This document shows positions 41,916 to 51,805 of a stretch of DNA of 64,000 bases, in pieces. Both the position numbers and the translations under genes were made by a program. How positions within the stretch are numbered: the first letter of the stretch is position 1; each line of letters begins with the position of its first letter. The DNA lies in contig NZ_CP060398.1 of NCBI RefSeq assembly GCF_015840915.1, forward strand, positions 3,658,001 to 3,722,000. The letters are read 5' to 3'. Origin of the DNA: Synechococcus sp. CBW1002 (GTDB lineage: Bacteria > Cyanobacteriota > Cyanobacteriia > PCC-6307 > Cyanobiaceae). Below the pieces are notes generated by a model. The model was not told where the DNA came from and ran no database searches. It saw only the letters and a list, made by a program, of their open reading frames with translations.

Positions 41916-42044
41916 CGGCTTCGTTCAGATTTGTGACATCCATCGTCGGGGAATCCCGCCGTTTTCGGATCGCGTTGTCAGCAGATCGCCACCGGATCCG
42001 GGATCGCGATCCCAGCACGAGCCACCGCACGACCGGCGCTCGCC

Positions 42045-42617
42045 TCAATCCCGGTGCACCGCCAGGGCAGCCAGCACGCCTCCGGCAAATCCCGAGGCGT
42101 GACCGATCCAGCTGACTCCAGGCGGGGTCAGAAAGGGCAGGAGGGTCGGGATCAGGCCCCCGTAGCCCACCAAGGCAACCAACGTGATCAGGATCGAGAG
42201 CGGGCGCCGCTCCAGCACACCAATCAGGAGAAGATAACCGAGCAAGCCATACACAACTCCAGACAATCCGTGGCTGCCGATCGGCCAGAACAGCCACACC
42301 GGGATGGCGGTGAGGTAGACGCCGATCCATACCGCGAGATAATCACGATGACTTTTGGCCAGCACCAGCCAGGACAGCGGCAGGAACCACACGGAGTTGC
42401 TGATCAGGTGAGCGAAACCGCTGTGGCTGAAGGGGGCGGTGAGCACCCCGAGAAATGATCCACCGCGCACCATCGGCAGATTCCAGGTTCCGCCGAAGAA
42501 GATCTGATCGATCAGTTCCTGGGTCCAGGGAATCGCCAGAATCAACAGGGGCAGCACTGCCGTCGTTCCAGCCCGGGCCAAGGCCCGATCCAGGCGTTGA
42601 GAGAGGCTGTCGGCCAT
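42045..42617 (-). CDS. Rhomboid-family intramembrane serine protease
   Basis: About 190 residues from the ATG at 42617; the open frame continues upstream but only antisense to the desaturase gene. Six membrane helices are predicted. The catalytic Ser is in HGLSGVVYG, the catalytic His in WIGHASGFAGG, and the conserved HLISNSVWF replaces the usual HxxxN loop. It cleaves membrane-protein substrates within the bilayer. The gene is divergent from the desaturase gene, about 190 bp away. Confidence 0.88.
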   Translation of the reverse strand: MADSLSQRLDRALARAGTTAVLPLLILAIPWTQELIDQIFFGGTWNLPMVRGGSFLGVLTAPFSHSGFAHLISNSVWFLPLSWLVLAKSHRDYLAVWIGVYLTAIPVWLFWPIGSHGLSGVVYGLLGYLLLIGVLERRPLSILITLVALVGYGGLIPTLLPFLTPPGVSWIGHASGFAGGVLAALAVHRD

Positions 42618-42806
42618 GCACAGAAGGATGGGAGGTTCAGTCTGAACCCGCCAGCCGTTCTCCTGTCGACACGATGATGGGCTCAGCCTGCCTGTTCGAG
42701 CGTGCCCACCCGCGCCGGCCAACCGTTCCCGAGCGAATCTCCGACCCTTGGCAGCACGCCGGGGATGGCTCCATCGGCCCTGCCCCCCGACCCCCCCGCT
42801 GGTGAG

Positions 42807-43754
42807 ATGGCCGCCGAGCCTGGCGATCAGCCGTTGCTGCTGAGCAGTGAGCAGCTCGCCGTCTTCAATCGCCGCCGCAATGACGAGGGCTGGGCTCAGC
42901 TGATCGGCCATCTCACCCTGCTGGGGCTGGGCGCGGCGCTGTGGATCACACCAACCGCCCTGATCCCCGCTGCTTCGCCACCGCTGCTTCTGGTGGTGAA
43001 GCTGGTAGGGGTGCTGCTGCTGGGCTGGGCCCTGGCCTTCGGCTTCTGCGCCATGCATGAATGCGGCCATCGCACCGCCTTCGCCAGCCGTTCGATCAAC
43101 GATACGGTGGCCTGGTGGATGGGCGTTCTGAGCTTCTACAACGCTGATTTCTACCGCCGCTATCACCAGTGGCACCACCGCTTCACCCACCAGATCGGGC
43201 TGGATCCGGAGCTGGAGGACGCACCACCGAGCACCCTGCCGGCCTACCTGCTGGAGCTGAGCGGACTGCCCTGGTGGCTCGGCAAGATTCAGGGCCATTG
43301 GCGCGCGCTCCGGGGCGACTTCGCAGGCGCCCCCTACATCCCCCCGGAGGCCACCGCCGCGGTCGCCCGTTCGGTGCGCCTCCAATTTGCGGTCTACGCC
43401 GCTGTTCTGTTGGTCTCGATTCCGCTGGGTAGGCCGCTGCTGCTGTTCGACTGGCTCCTGCCTCTGGCGGTGGGCCAGCCGCTGCTGCGGTTTGTGCTCC
43501 TCGCCGAACACGGGGGCTGCAGCACCAGCGCCGATGGGTTGCGCAATACCCGCACCACCCTCACCCTGGCGCCGCTGCGCTGGCTGATGTGGAACATGCC
43601 GTTCCATACGGAACACCATCTCTACCCTTCCCTTCCTTTCCACGCCCTGCCCCAGGCCCACGACCAGCTGGCCCCCCAACTGGTCCATTGCTCCCCGGGT
43701 TATCTGGCGGTGCATCGCGGCTTCCTGGGCAACCTGGCGGCTCTGGCCCTGTGA
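42807..43754 (+). CDS. Membrane fatty-acid desaturase / carotenoid hydroxylase-like di-iron enzyme
   Basis: About 315 residues from the ATG at 42807; ATG 42765 or an earlier start would add residues. Three His boxes are intact: HECGHR, HQWHHRFTH and HTEHHLYP, with membrane helices between. This matches the FA_desaturase superfamily, which includes acyl-lipid desaturases, ketolases and hydroxylases. The substrate cannot be decided. The stop overlaps the next gene's GTG start by two bases (GTGA), so the pair is co-transcribed. That partner is an alpha/beta hydrolase, perhaps acting on the same lipid or ester. Confidence 0.88.
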   Translation: MAAEPGDQPLLLSSEQLAVFNRRRNDEGWAQLIGHLTLLGLGAALWITPTALIPAASPPLLLVVKLVGVLLLGWALAFGFCAMHECGHRTAFASRSINDTVAWWMGVLSFYNADFYRRYHQWHHRFTHQIGLDPELEDAPPSTLPAYLLELSGLPWWLGKIQGHWRALRGDFAGAPYIPPEATAAVARSVRLQFAVYAAVLLVSIPLGRPLLLFDWLLPLAVGQPLLRFVLLAEHGGCSTSADGLRNTRTTLTLAPLRWLMWNMPFHTEHHLYPSLPFHALPQAHDQLAPQLVHCSPGYLAVHRGFLGNLAALAL

Positions 43755-44791
43755 GCAGCGGCGACCCGGGCAGCAACCTCGATCAAACCTTCGAGCTCGG
43801 TGATGTTTCGCTGGCCTGCGGCCGCATCCTTCCCCAGGCCCAGCTGCGCTACCGGGTCTACGGAACCCTGGCCGCTGATCGCTCCAATCTGGTGCTCTAT
43901 CCCAGTTCCTACGGAGCCCGGCCAGACGACATCGACTGGGTGGTGGGACCGATCCTCGACCCCGAGCACTGGTGCATCGTGCTGGTGAACCAGTTCGGCA
44001 ACGGCGTGTCGAGCAGTCCCAGCAACAGCGACCTCGGCTTGCCGGAGAACGGCTGGTTGCTGGATCACCGCGACAACCTGCGGGCCCAGGTGCGGTTGCT
44101 GGAAGAGGTGTTCAAGGTGGAGCGACCGGCCCTGGTCTACGGCTGGTCGATGGGGGCCCAGCAGGCCTATCACTGGGGAGTGCTGGAACCGCAGCGGGCT
44201 CAGCGCCTCTGCTGTCTCTGTGGCACAGCCCGCACCACCCCCCACAATCGTCTCTTCCTGCTCAGCCTGCGCCAGGCTCTCACCGCTGATCCCTGCTGGA
44301 ACGGCACGGGCTTTGAGGGGGTTCCAGAGGCGGGGCTGCGCACCTTTGCACTGATCTATGCCAGCTGGGCCGCCAGCCAGCCCTTCTACCGGGCGGAGCC
44401 CTACCGGCGGCAGGGCTACGCCAGCGTGGAGGAGTACGTGGAGCAGGCCTGGTTGCCGGCCTACCGGCGCCACGATCCCCACGACCTGCTCACCATGCTG
44501 GATGTGTGGCTGGCCAACGACGTGGCCGCCGCGGCAGGTTGCGGCGATGATCTCGCGGCAGCCCTGGGCCGGATCACGGCCGACACCCTGGTGATGGCCG
44601 GCAGTCACGACCTCTATTTCACGCCGGACGACTGTGCCGCCGAGGCCCGCCTGATCCCCGGGGCGCAGTTCCGCCGGATCGAGTCGGTGCTGGGCCACCG
44701 GGCCGGAAACCCGCGCGATGCTCCGGAGGTGCAGGCCGTGATCCGAGCGGCACTGGACACGCTGCTCGCCGACGCGCTGACGAACGACTGA
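43751..44791 (+). CDS. Alpha/beta hydrolase, homoserine-O-acetyltransferase-like
   Basis: 346 residues from a GTG that overlaps the desaturase stop. Nucleophile elbow GWSMGAQQAYHW (Ser), oxyanion region VNQFGNGVSSSPSN, acid SHDLYF (Asp) and C-terminal GHRAGNP (His) form a triad. The fold is closest to MetX-type acyltransferases, but the family includes many esterases, so the acceptor is uncertain. MetX proper would usually keep a homoserine-binding pattern I cannot confirm. Co-transcription with the desaturase is likely. Confidence 0.8.
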   Translation: MSSGDPGSNLDQTFELGDVSLACGRILPQAQLRYRVYGTLAADRSNLVLYPSSYGARPDDIDWVVGPILDPEHWCIVLVNQFGNGVSSSPSNSDLGLPENGWLLDHRDNLRAQVRLLEEVFKVERPALVYGWSMGAQQAYHWGVLEPQRAQRLCCLCGTARTTPHNRLFLLSLRQALTADPCWNGTGFEGVPEAGLRTFALIYASWAASQPFYRAEPYRRQGYASVEEYVEQAWLPAYRRHDPHDLLTMLDVWLANDVAAAAGCGDDLAAALGRITADTLVMAGSHDLYFTPDDCAAEARLIPGAQFRRIESVLGHRAGNPRDAPEVQAVIRAALDTLLADALTND

Positions 44792-44854
44792 TCCCCGTTC
44801 GCATTTCTCCACTCACCCCGACTTCGACCCACCTCTTCACCGTTGAGCCCCCGC

Positions 44855-46096
44855 ATGACCGACCTGGCTCGCTACGCCGCCGACCACAACCTGCGTCATG
44901 TCCTGTTCTCCTTCTGCGATCTGTTCGGGGTGCAACGGGCCAAGCTGGTGCCGGCCACGGCGGCGGCGGCGATGGCCGACAGCGGTGCCGGCTTCGCGGG
45001 CTTTGCTGCCTGGCTGCACATGAGCCCGGCCGATCCGGATGTGCTGGCCATCCCGGATCCCGCCAGCTTGATGGTGCTGCCCTGGCAGCCGACTGTGGCC
45101 TGGGTCGCCACCGATCTGGTGGTGGAGGGAATCCCGCTGGAGCAATCGCCACGGCGGGTGCTGCAGCGCCAGCTGGAACGGGCGGCGGCCCAGGGTCTGC
45201 ATTTCCGCACCGGCGTGGAACCTGAGTTCTTCCTGCTCGACCCGGAACGGGGAGTGATCGCCGATCGCCACGATCAGCAGAGCAAACCCTGCTACGACCA
45301 ACTTGCCCTGATGCGCAACTATCCGCTGATCAGTGAACTGCTCGATGGCATGGAAACCCTGGGCTGGGGCCCGTACCAGGCCGACCACGAAGATGCCAAC
45401 GGTCAGTTCGAGATCAACTGGACCTTCGCCGATGCCCTGATCACGGCGGACCGCCACGCCTTCTTCCGAGTGATGGCCCAGGCGGTGGCGGAGCGCTACG
45501 GCCGCTGGGTGAGCTTCGCCCCCAAGCCGGTCGCCGAGCTCACCGGCAACGGTGCCCATCTCCATTGCTCCCTCTGGGACGATCAGGGTCGCAACCTGTT
45601 CCACGATGGTGCGGGGCCCCTGGGCCTGTCGAAGCTGGCGTATCACTTTCTGGGCGGGTTGCTGGCCCATGCGCCCGCCCTCTGCGCCCTCACCAATCCC
45701 ATCTCTGCCAGCTATCGGCGGCTGGCCCGCACCAACACCGCCTCCGGCTCCAACTGGTCGCCGGGCTGGATCAGCTACGGCGGCAACAACCGCACCCACA
45801 TGGTGCGGATTCCAGACGATCAACGGCTGGAGCTGCGCCTGCCCGATGGTGCCGCCAATCCATATCTGCTGCAGGCCGGGGCGCTGGCCGCCGGCCTGGA
45901 TGGCATCGCGCGCCAGCTCGATCCCGGCCCGCGCAGCGATGCCGACACCGATGCCACCCCACCGTCCGCCGATCAGGCGGCACGCCTGCCATCCAGCCTG
46001 GCCGAAGCCCGTGATGCCTTCCGGCAGGACAGGATCCTGCGTGAGGCGCTCGGTGAAGCGTTCTGCACGGCGTACGAGGCCCTGCAACCGGCCTGA
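44855..46096 (+). CDS. Glutamine-synthetase-like enzyme, paralogue of the guanidine-operon copy
   Basis: About 413 residues from the ATG at 44855; a TTG at 44843 is also open. Motifs are FSFCDLFGVQRAKLVP, VEPEFFLLD, DHEDANGQFEINW, GNGAHLHCSL and NNRTHMVRIPDDQRLELRLP. It aligns throughout with the GS-like protein at 36.2-37.6 kb (for example AIPDPAS..VLPW.P.VAW.A.DL), so the two are paralogues. Its neighbours are a hydrolase and a secreted protein, not the guanidine genes, and no riboswitch is seen. A glutamate-amine ligase activity such as gamma-glutamylamide synthesis is possible; true ammonia assimilation is less likely. Confidence 0.85.
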   Translation: MTDLARYAADHNLRHVLFSFCDLFGVQRAKLVPATAAAAMADSGAGFAGFAAWLHMSPADPDVLAIPDPASLMVLPWQPTVAWVATDLVVEGIPLEQSPRRVLQRQLERAAAQGLHFRTGVEPEFFLLDPERGVIADRHDQQSKPCYDQLALMRNYPLISELLDGMETLGWGPYQADHEDANGQFEINWTFADALITADRHAFFRVMAQAVAERYGRWVSFAPKPVAELTGNGAHLHCSLWDDQGRNLFHDGAGPLGLSKLAYHFLGGLLAHAPALCALTNPISASYRRLARTNTASGSNWSPGWISYGGNNRTHMVRIPDDQRLELRLPDGAANPYLLQAGALAAGLDGIARQLDPGPRSDADTDATPPSADQAARLPSSLAEARDAFRQDRILREALGEAFCTAYEALQPA

Positions 46097-46166
46097 TCCG
46101 TTCCGGTTGGCAAGCAGGGCCGCCATGCTTCAGGCTTGAGACCAAGGCAATGCAGGCCTGAGGCCC

Positions 46167-46913
46167 ATGGCGACGACGACCCCACACACAGCCACTCCCT
46201 CCGGAGCTGATCCCGCACCACCCCGCCTTCAGGCCTGGCGTCTGGGGGCTGTTCCGCTGCTGGCGCTGCTGCTGCCCCTGGAACTGGCTCTGCAGCCGGG
46301 AGGCGTTGCAGCGGTGGAGGCCCAACCGGGTGGTGGTGCCGCTGCGCCGGCTCCCGCCGCCACTGAACCAGCCCCCGCCTCAGACAACGGCGAGGCACCT
46401 GGAGCCCGCGAAAAGGCATTGCTGGAGAAAATCCGCAGTCTCAAGGCACCCCGCTGGCGTGTCTTTGGCGCCTGCCGCTACGACTGGGCCGGCTGGCGGC
46501 TGGCCGAGGGCAATGTGCGCACTACGGGCGTTTCGTGCGGCGACCCGCCTGTGACCGGCAGCGTGGCCGTTCATTGTGACACCCTCAAACTTACCCGCCG
46601 GGTGGGTGAGAGCCCCTGGGAGACCTGGCGGCTGCCCTTCTCCCGCGGCGAATCCACCACCCTGGGCGGTGAGGACGAAATGATGGCCAACCTCTGCGCC
46701 AACGTCACCCCGGCCTCAACCCCAGCCACCCCGCCCCCGGCTGGCCAGTCAGCCGGGACGGACAATGCGGCCCCCAGGTCAGCAGCACCGAAGACGACGA
46801 CCCCGAAGCCTGCGGTGCCGAAGACTGCTGCCCCGAAAACCTCCACACCGCAGCCAGCAGCACCGAAAGCGGCGCCCCCCAAAACCTCAGCACCAAAACC
46901 AGCGGCACCCTGA
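46167..46913 (+). CDS. Exported protein with Pro/Lys/Ala repeat tail
   Basis: 248 residues. A hydrophobic segment (VPLLALLLPLELAL) near residues 29-42 suggests export or anchoring. The central domain (about 88-180) has three or four Cys (GACRYDW, GVSCGDPP, VHCDTL, NLCANV) and likely disulphides. The C-terminal 60 residues are a Pro/Ala/Lys repeat (AAPKTTTPKPA, AAPKTSTPQPA), probably a cell-wall spacer. It converges on polA. No family recognised. Confidence 0.7.
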   Translation: MATTTPHTATPSGADPAPPRLQAWRLGAVPLLALLLPLELALQPGGVAAVEAQPGGGAAAPAPAATEPAPASDNGEAPGAREKALLEKIRSLKAPRWRVFGACRYDWAGWRLAEGNVRTTGVSCGDPPVTGSVAVHCDTLKLTRRVGESPWETWRLPFSRGESTTLGGEDEMMANLCANVTPASTPATPPPAGQSAGTDNAAPRSAAPKTTTPKPAVPKTAAPKTSTPQPAAPKAAPPKTSAPKPAAP

Positions 46914-46962
46914 GCAACGCTCACGTCAACCCAGACATGCGAGCGAAGCACGGGCATTGGCC

Positions 46963-49900
46963 CTACTTCGCCTCCATCCAGTTGGGTCCCACACCGGTCT
47001 CCACCCTCAGCGGAACCGAGAGCCTCACGGCCCCTTCCATTGTGCGACGGGTCAGTGCCAGCACCTCCTCCACCGCCTCCGGGGCACTTTCGAGCACCAG
47101 TTCATCGTGAACCTGCAGCAGAAGCCGAGCCGCCAGGGAGCGGCTCTGCAGCTCTCTCTGCAACTGAATCATCGCCAGCTTGATGATGTCTGCCGAAGAG
47201 CCCTGAATCGGTGCGTTGGCAGCCGCCCGCAACTGCTGGGCTTCCAGACCGCCACGATGGGCCACCGCGAGGTCGATCGAAAGCGGATCCTTGCCGAGCA
47301 AGCGCCCCAGCCCATGGGGATCAAAGGCGAAGGGCCGTCGGCGGCCCAGGATCGTTTCCACATAGCCACGGGAGAGAGCCAGCCGTTCCTGCAACTCCAG
47401 GAAGGCGAACACCTTCGGGTAGCGCTGCTTGTACTTGCTCAGGAACTCCTTGGCGACGGCCTGGCTGACGCCGGTCTCGCGCGCGAAGCGCTGGGCACCC
47501 ATGCCGTAGATCACCCCGAAGTTGATCGTCTTGCCGAGGCGGCGCTCTTCAGGAGTGACCTCCTCCTTCTCGAGCAGCAACCTGGCGGTGAGGGCATGCA
47601 CATCGTCGCCACTGCGGTAGGCCTGCAGCAGCACCTCCTCGCCCGAGAGGTGGGTGAGGATGCGCAGCTCGATCTGGGAGTAATCGGCGCTGATCAGCTG
47701 CCAGCCCTCCTGGGGCAGAAACGCCTTGCGAATCCGGCGACTGAACTCGGTGCGGATCGGGATGTTCTGCAGGTTGGGATTGCTGCTCGAGAGCCGCCCG
47801 GTGGCGGTCACGGCCTGGTTGAAATCCGTATGTACCCGACCGGTTTCAGGCTCAACCAGGGCCGGGAGCGCATCCACGTAGGTGCTCTTGAGCTTGCTGA
47901 GGGTGCGGTGCTCCAGCACAAGCGGTACGACCGGATGGGCATCTTCCAGCTTTTCCAGAACGGCTGCGTCGGTGCTCCAGCCGGTTTTGGTCCTCCGCGA
48001 TTTCTTGCGGTCAAGACCCAGGGTGTCGAACAGCAGCTCACCCAGCTGTTTGGGTGACGCGAGGTTGAACTCAACGCCTGCGGCTTGCTTCGCTCGCTGC
48101 TCCAGGCTGGCCAGAGCGTCGGCGAGCTCCTGACTCAGGCTGCTCAGATAGGTGCTGTCAATGCGGATGCCTGTGGCTTCCATCAGCGCCAGCACAGGTT
48201 CGAGCGGGAGCTCCACCTGTTCCAACAGCGTGGGCAGAGCCTCCCCGAGCTCGCTCAGCTGCTGCTTCAGCAGCCCGGTGAGCCTCCAGGTCAAGTGCAC
48301 ATCCATGCCGCAGTAGGAGGCAGCTGCCTCGATCGGCACCGCGGCGAAAGTGGCACCTTTCGGCACCAGCGCCGAAAATCCGATTGGGTTGAAGCCGAAG
48401 TTGCGCTGGGCCAGGGCCTCGAGACCGTGTTTGGCATTGGCATCGCGGAGATAATCCGCCAGGAGCGTGTCCATCACCACCCCGGCCAGAGGCAGGCCGT
48501 GCCGCAGCAACACCAGCCGGTCGTATTTGGCGTTCTGCAGGGTCTTGGGATGCTGGGCACTGGCAAGCCAGGGAGCCAGCGCCCTGAGCACCTGATCCAG
48601 TGGCAGCTGGGTCATGGGGAGCGGTGAAGCCTCCTGCAGCGCCGCAGGATCCGGAGGCTCGTGGCCGATCGGGATGTAAGCGACATCCTCCAGGCCATTC
48701 CCCCAGCAGAACCCGATCCCCACCAGTTCAGCCTGGAAGGGATTGAGGCTGGTGGTTTCGGTATCAAGGGCGATGGGGGCCGAAGAATCCGTGGCAGCCA
48801 TCAGCCGGACGATCAGCCTCTCCAGCTGCTCGTTGCTGTGAATCAGCTCGGGCTTGAGAGCTGGCGGGGCGGATGTTTCCTCCCCAGCACCCGAAGTCAC
48901 CCCAGCCCCAGTGGTCGCGGCCGGGGATGAACTGACCTCGGCCGCGGGGGTGACCGCTGCAACGGCAGCCATTGCCCCGGAGGCCGTTGTCGCGGCCGTG
49001 GCTTCCACCGCCACCGAAGCAGGGTTCGGTGCATCGGCCGAGAAAACGAGGCTGAAGCTGGGGGCCTGGCGCATCAGGCTGAACAGCTCCAACTCCTCAA
49101 GGGCACCGGCCAAAGCCTCCCCATTCACCTGACCCAGCCGCAGGCGCGGCTCCCTGGGCAAGGGAATGTCCACAAGGATCTCCGCCAACATGCGGGAGCG
49201 ATAGGCGTTCTCCTTGTCGGCGCTGAGCTTGCCCTTCAAAGCCCCCTTGATCGCGCCCTTGCTGGCTTTGGCGCCCTCAAGCGCTTCAAGGGCTGCATAG
49301 ACGCCATCGAGATCACCGTTCTCGCGGAGCAGGGTGATCGCCGTCTTGGGACCCACGCCCTTCACGCCGGGAATGTTGTCGGAGCTGTCGCCGGTGAGAG
49401 CCTTGAGATCCACTACCTCCTCCGGCGGCACACCGAGCTTGGCGATCACACCCTCGCGGCGGATCTCCACAGGACCCGAATTCTTCACGTAAGGACCGCC
49501 GCCCATGTACAGCACGGCGATATCCCGCTGGTCATCCACCAGTTGGAACAGATCGCGATCGCCCGAAAGGATGCGCACACGCCAGCCGGCATCCGCCCCG
49601 CGATTGGCCAGGGTGCCGAGCACGTCATCGGCCTCGAACCCCGGGGCCATGCAGATGGGGAGGTCGAGCGGGCCCGCGAGGATGTCCTGCAGGTTGGCCA
49701 GGTCTTCGAAAAAGTGCTCCGGGGCTTCATCCCGGTGGGCCTTGTAGGCCTCATCCGCCTCATGACGAAAGGTGGGGCCGGCCGTGTCAAAGGCAATCAC
49801 CACCCCTTGGGGCGACAGACCACGGGCGTTGTCAAGAAGAGCCTTGAGAAAGCCGTAGGTCACGCTGGTGGGCACGCCGGCCTTGGTCGCCAGGCCGCCG

Positions 49901-50058
49901 TCACCTCCCTTGGCGAAGGCATAGAAACTGCGGAAAGCGAGGGAATGGCCATCCACCAACAGCAGAAGTGGCCTCTTGCTACCGGGAGGGGAGACAACCT
50001 CGTCGGTCGCGCACGGCTGCGATGCAGCGGGATGGCCCTTCTCGATCAACGATGCCAT
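46963..50058 (-). CDS. polA: DNA polymerase I
   Basis: 1031 residues. The 5'-3' exonuclease domain (about 30-320) has LLLVDGHSLAFRSFYAF, GDRDLFQLV and TGDSSDNIPGVKGVGPKTA. The 3'-5' exonuclease domain (about 430-620) retains the metal motif ALDTETTS. The polymerase domain (about 640-1031) has motif A SADYSQIELRILTHLS, motif B LGKTINFGVIYGMGAQRFA and motif C VHDELVLE. A linker of about 90 Ala/Ser/Thr residues (around 345-430) between the first two domains is unusually long. The enzyme serves Okazaki-fragment maturation and repair. Confidence 0.97.
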   Translation of the reverse strand: MASLIEKGHPAASQPCATDEVVSPPGSKRPLLLLVDGHSLAFRSFYAFAKGGDGGLATKAGVPTSVTYGFLKALLDNARGLSPQGVVIAFDTAGPTFRHEADEAYKAHRDEAPEHFFEDLANLQDILAGPLDLPICMAPGFEADDVLGTLANRGADAGWRVRILSGDRDLFQLVDDQRDIAVLYMGGGPYVKNSGPVEIRREGVIAKLGVPPEEVVDLKALTGDSSDNIPGVKGVGPKTAITLLRENGDLDGVYAALEALEGAKASKGAIKGALKGKLSADKENAYRSRMLAEILVDIPLPREPRLRLGQVNGEALAGALEELELFSLMRQAPSFSLVFSADAPNPASVAVEATAATTASGAMAAVAAVTPAAEVSSSPAATTGAGVTSGAGEETSAPPALKPELIHSNEQLERLIVRLMAATDSSAPIALDTETTSLNPFQAELVGIGFCWGNGLEDVAYIPIGHEPPDPAALQEASPLPMTQLPLDQVLRALAPWLASAQHPKTLQNAKYDRLVLLRHGLPLAGVVMDTLLADYLRDANAKHGLEALAQRNFGFNPIGFSALVPKGATFAAVPIEAAASYCGMDVHLTWRLTGLLKQQLSELGEALPTLLEQVELPLEPVLALMEATGIRIDSTYLSSLSQELADALASLEQRAKQAAGVEFNLASPKQLGELLFDTLGLDRKKSRRTKTGWSTDAAVLEKLEDAHPVVPLVLEHRTLSKLKSTYVDALPALVEPETGRVHTDFNQAVTATGRLSSSNPNLQNIPIRTEFSRRIRKAFLPQEGWQLISADYSQIELRILTHLSGEEVLLQAYRSGDDVHALTARLLLEKEEVTPEERRLGKTINFGVIYGMGAQRFARETGVSQAVAKEFLSKYKQRYPKVFAFLELQERLALSRGYVETILGRRRPFAFDPHGLGRLLGKDPLSIDLAVAHRGGLEAQQLRAAANAPIQGSSADIIKLAMIQLQRELQSRSLAARLLLQVHDELVLESAPEAVEEVLALTRRTMEGAVRLSVPLRVETGVGPNWMEAK

Positions 50059-50169
50059 GCCGCCATGCCGGTCGGACCCTGCAGATCACTCCAGCCTGCC
50101 AGAGGAGGGCAAGCCCTTCCCGGTCCTTTGCGGCATCCTGGGTCCGAACCGCAGCTGCGACTCGCCGCC

Positions 50170-50412
50170 ATGGCCCGCACCGCCCGCCGCTATGACATTC
50201 ATCTGTTACTTGTCGGCGGCCAACGCGAAGTCATCCACTTCGCCACGCTGGAGGCCTTTCAGCAATGGTACGGCGAAGTTCTCACCGCATCCGCACCGGA
50301 AGCCTTTGTGAATGTGCCGATCAGGGATCTGGAGGGTGAATACCTGGTGGTGCGCCCGAGTGCTGTGATCGGCATCCGGGTCGAGCCCCAGTTCGGATCG
50401 GTGGATGACTGA
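50170..50412 (+). CDS. 80-residue conserved-type hypothetical protein
   Basis: ATG at 50170, stop at 50410. The compact soluble sequence (YDIHLLLVGGQREVIHFATL, then EYLVVRPSAVIGIRVEPQFG) predicts an alpha-beta fold. No catalytic motif is seen. It lies between divergent polA and the CPA1 antiporter gene, 21 bp before the latter, and may be co-transcribed with it. Confidence 0.65.
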   Translation: MARTARRYDIHLLLVGGQREVIHFATLEAFQQWYGEVLTASAPEAFVNVPIRDLEGEYLVVRPSAVIGIRVEPQFGSVDD

Positions 50413-50433
50413 GCTCCACCGGAGGCTTCCCGC

Positions 50434-51714
50434 ATGACTCCGGAGAAGCTGACTTTGCTGTGGGGCATCACGGTGTTCTCCGGAGCCGTGGCCCAGACCC
50501 TCGCCCTGCTCACCGGTCTGCCGGGGGTTGTGTTGCTGCTCTCTGCAGGCCTGCTGATCGGCCGCTCGGGGCTGGGATTGGTCGAACCGCTCGATCTGGG
50601 AATCGGCCTCGAGACCGTGGTGGGCCTGCTGGTGAGCCTGGTGCTCTTCGACGGCGGCATCAACCTGCGTCTGCCCGGTGATGCCCTCAAGTGGCTCGTG
50701 GTGCGCATCGTGCTGGTGCGTCTGGTGCTGGCCCTGGTGGGCGGCCTGCTGGCGGCCCATTGGCTGGCTGGTCTGAGCTGGCAACTGGCCAGTGTGTTCA
50801 GCGCCATCGTTCTGGCCACCGGGCCCACGGTGGTTACGCCGCTGGTGCGGCAGATCGGCCTGATGCCTCCCCTGGGGGAGGTGCTGGAGGGTGAAGGGCT
50901 GGTGCTCGAACCGATCGGTGCGGTGCTGGCGCTGCTGCTGCTTGAGCTGGTGCTGGGCGATCTGCAGGGCTGGCGATCCGTGGCCACCGGTCTGCTGCTG
51001 CGCCTCGGCGTGGGACTGGTGGTGGGCCTGATCTGCGGAGCCCTGCTGGCTGAAGCCCTGAGGCGCCTGCCCTCCAGCTCCCGGGCCGGCCTGCGGCTGC
51101 AGCTCACCCTGGGGGTGCTGTTCCTGATGTATTCCTCCTGCGAACACTGGTTGCCTGAATCGGGCCTGCCGGCTGCTGTAGCGGCTGGAGTGGTGGTGGG
51201 GCGCCGCCCCGATACCAATGCGGAGGAACTCGACGGGCTGATTCGTCAGCTGGCCCAGTTGGCGATCACGATGCTGTTTCCGCTGCTGGCGGCCGATGTC
51301 AGCTGGGCGGAGCTGAGCCCGCTCGGCTGGGGCGGGGTGGCCTGCGTGCTGGCCCTGATGGTGGTGGTGCGTCCGGTGGCGATTGGCCTGGCCACCTGGG
51401 GCATGGGGTACACCCTGCCCCAGCGCACCCTGCTCAGCTGGCTGGCACCACGAGGGATCGTCACCGCAGCCGTGGCCAGCCTGTTCGCCATTCGTCTCGA
51501 GGAGGCGGGTGTGGTTGGGGCAGGCCGGCTGCAGGGGTTGGTCTTCCTCACGATCCTGATGACCGTCGGGCTGCAGGGACTCAGTGCCCGGCTGCTGGCC
51601 CAACGGCTGCAGCTGATCAGTCCCGTCGATCCCGAGGCCGACTGCCCTGAGGCCGGCGACCCCCGGAGCGGCAACGCAGACGCCGGCAAAGCCACCGCAG
51701 AAGCCTCAGCCTGA
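50434..51714 (+). CDS. CPA1-family Na+(K+)/H+ antiporter
   Basis: 426 residues with 11-13 membrane helices. Motifs are LVSLVLFDGGINL, VLATGPTVVTPLVRQ (in place of the usual TDP), LEGEGLVLEPIGAVLALLLLE and WLAPRGIVTAAVASLFA. The replacement of the usual Asp/Asn ion-site pairs (here TGPTVV and LEGEGL, where many relatives have TDPV and ESLLND) places it in a divergent NhaP/KefB-like branch. It is intact, unlike the insertion-disrupted CPA1 gene at 16.6-19.6 kb, but the two are not close copies. Confidence 0.88.
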   Translation: MTPEKLTLLWGITVFSGAVAQTLALLTGLPGVVLLLSAGLLIGRSGLGLVEPLDLGIGLETVVGLLVSLVLFDGGINLRLPGDALKWLVVRIVLVRLVLALVGGLLAAHWLAGLSWQLASVFSAIVLATGPTVVTPLVRQIGLMPPLGEVLEGEGLVLEPIGAVLALLLLELVLGDLQGWRSVATGLLLRLGVGLVVGLICGALLAEALRRLPSSSRAGLRLQLTLGVLFLMYSSCEHWLPESGLPAAVAAGVVVGRRPDTNAEELDGLIRQLAQLAITMLFPLLAADVSWAELSPLGWGGVACVLALMVVVRPVAIGLATWGMGYTLPQRTLLSWLAPRGIVTAAVASLFAIRLEEAGVVGAGRLQGLVFLTILMTVGLQGLSARLLAQRLQLISPVDPEADCPEAGDPRSGNADAGKATAEASA

Positions 51715-51805
51715 GGCCAGGCGATGCAACCCCTGCTCAGGGGGTGAAGAAGGTTCCATCAGGTGGCCAGCTAGCTGATCGGGGCTCAGCGGATGGCCGT
51801 GGGCC

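Noticed and set aside
42618-43715. Upstream extension of the rhomboid frame
   Set aside because: It is antisense to the desaturase with its three His boxes; the rhomboid protein begins naturally at 42617.
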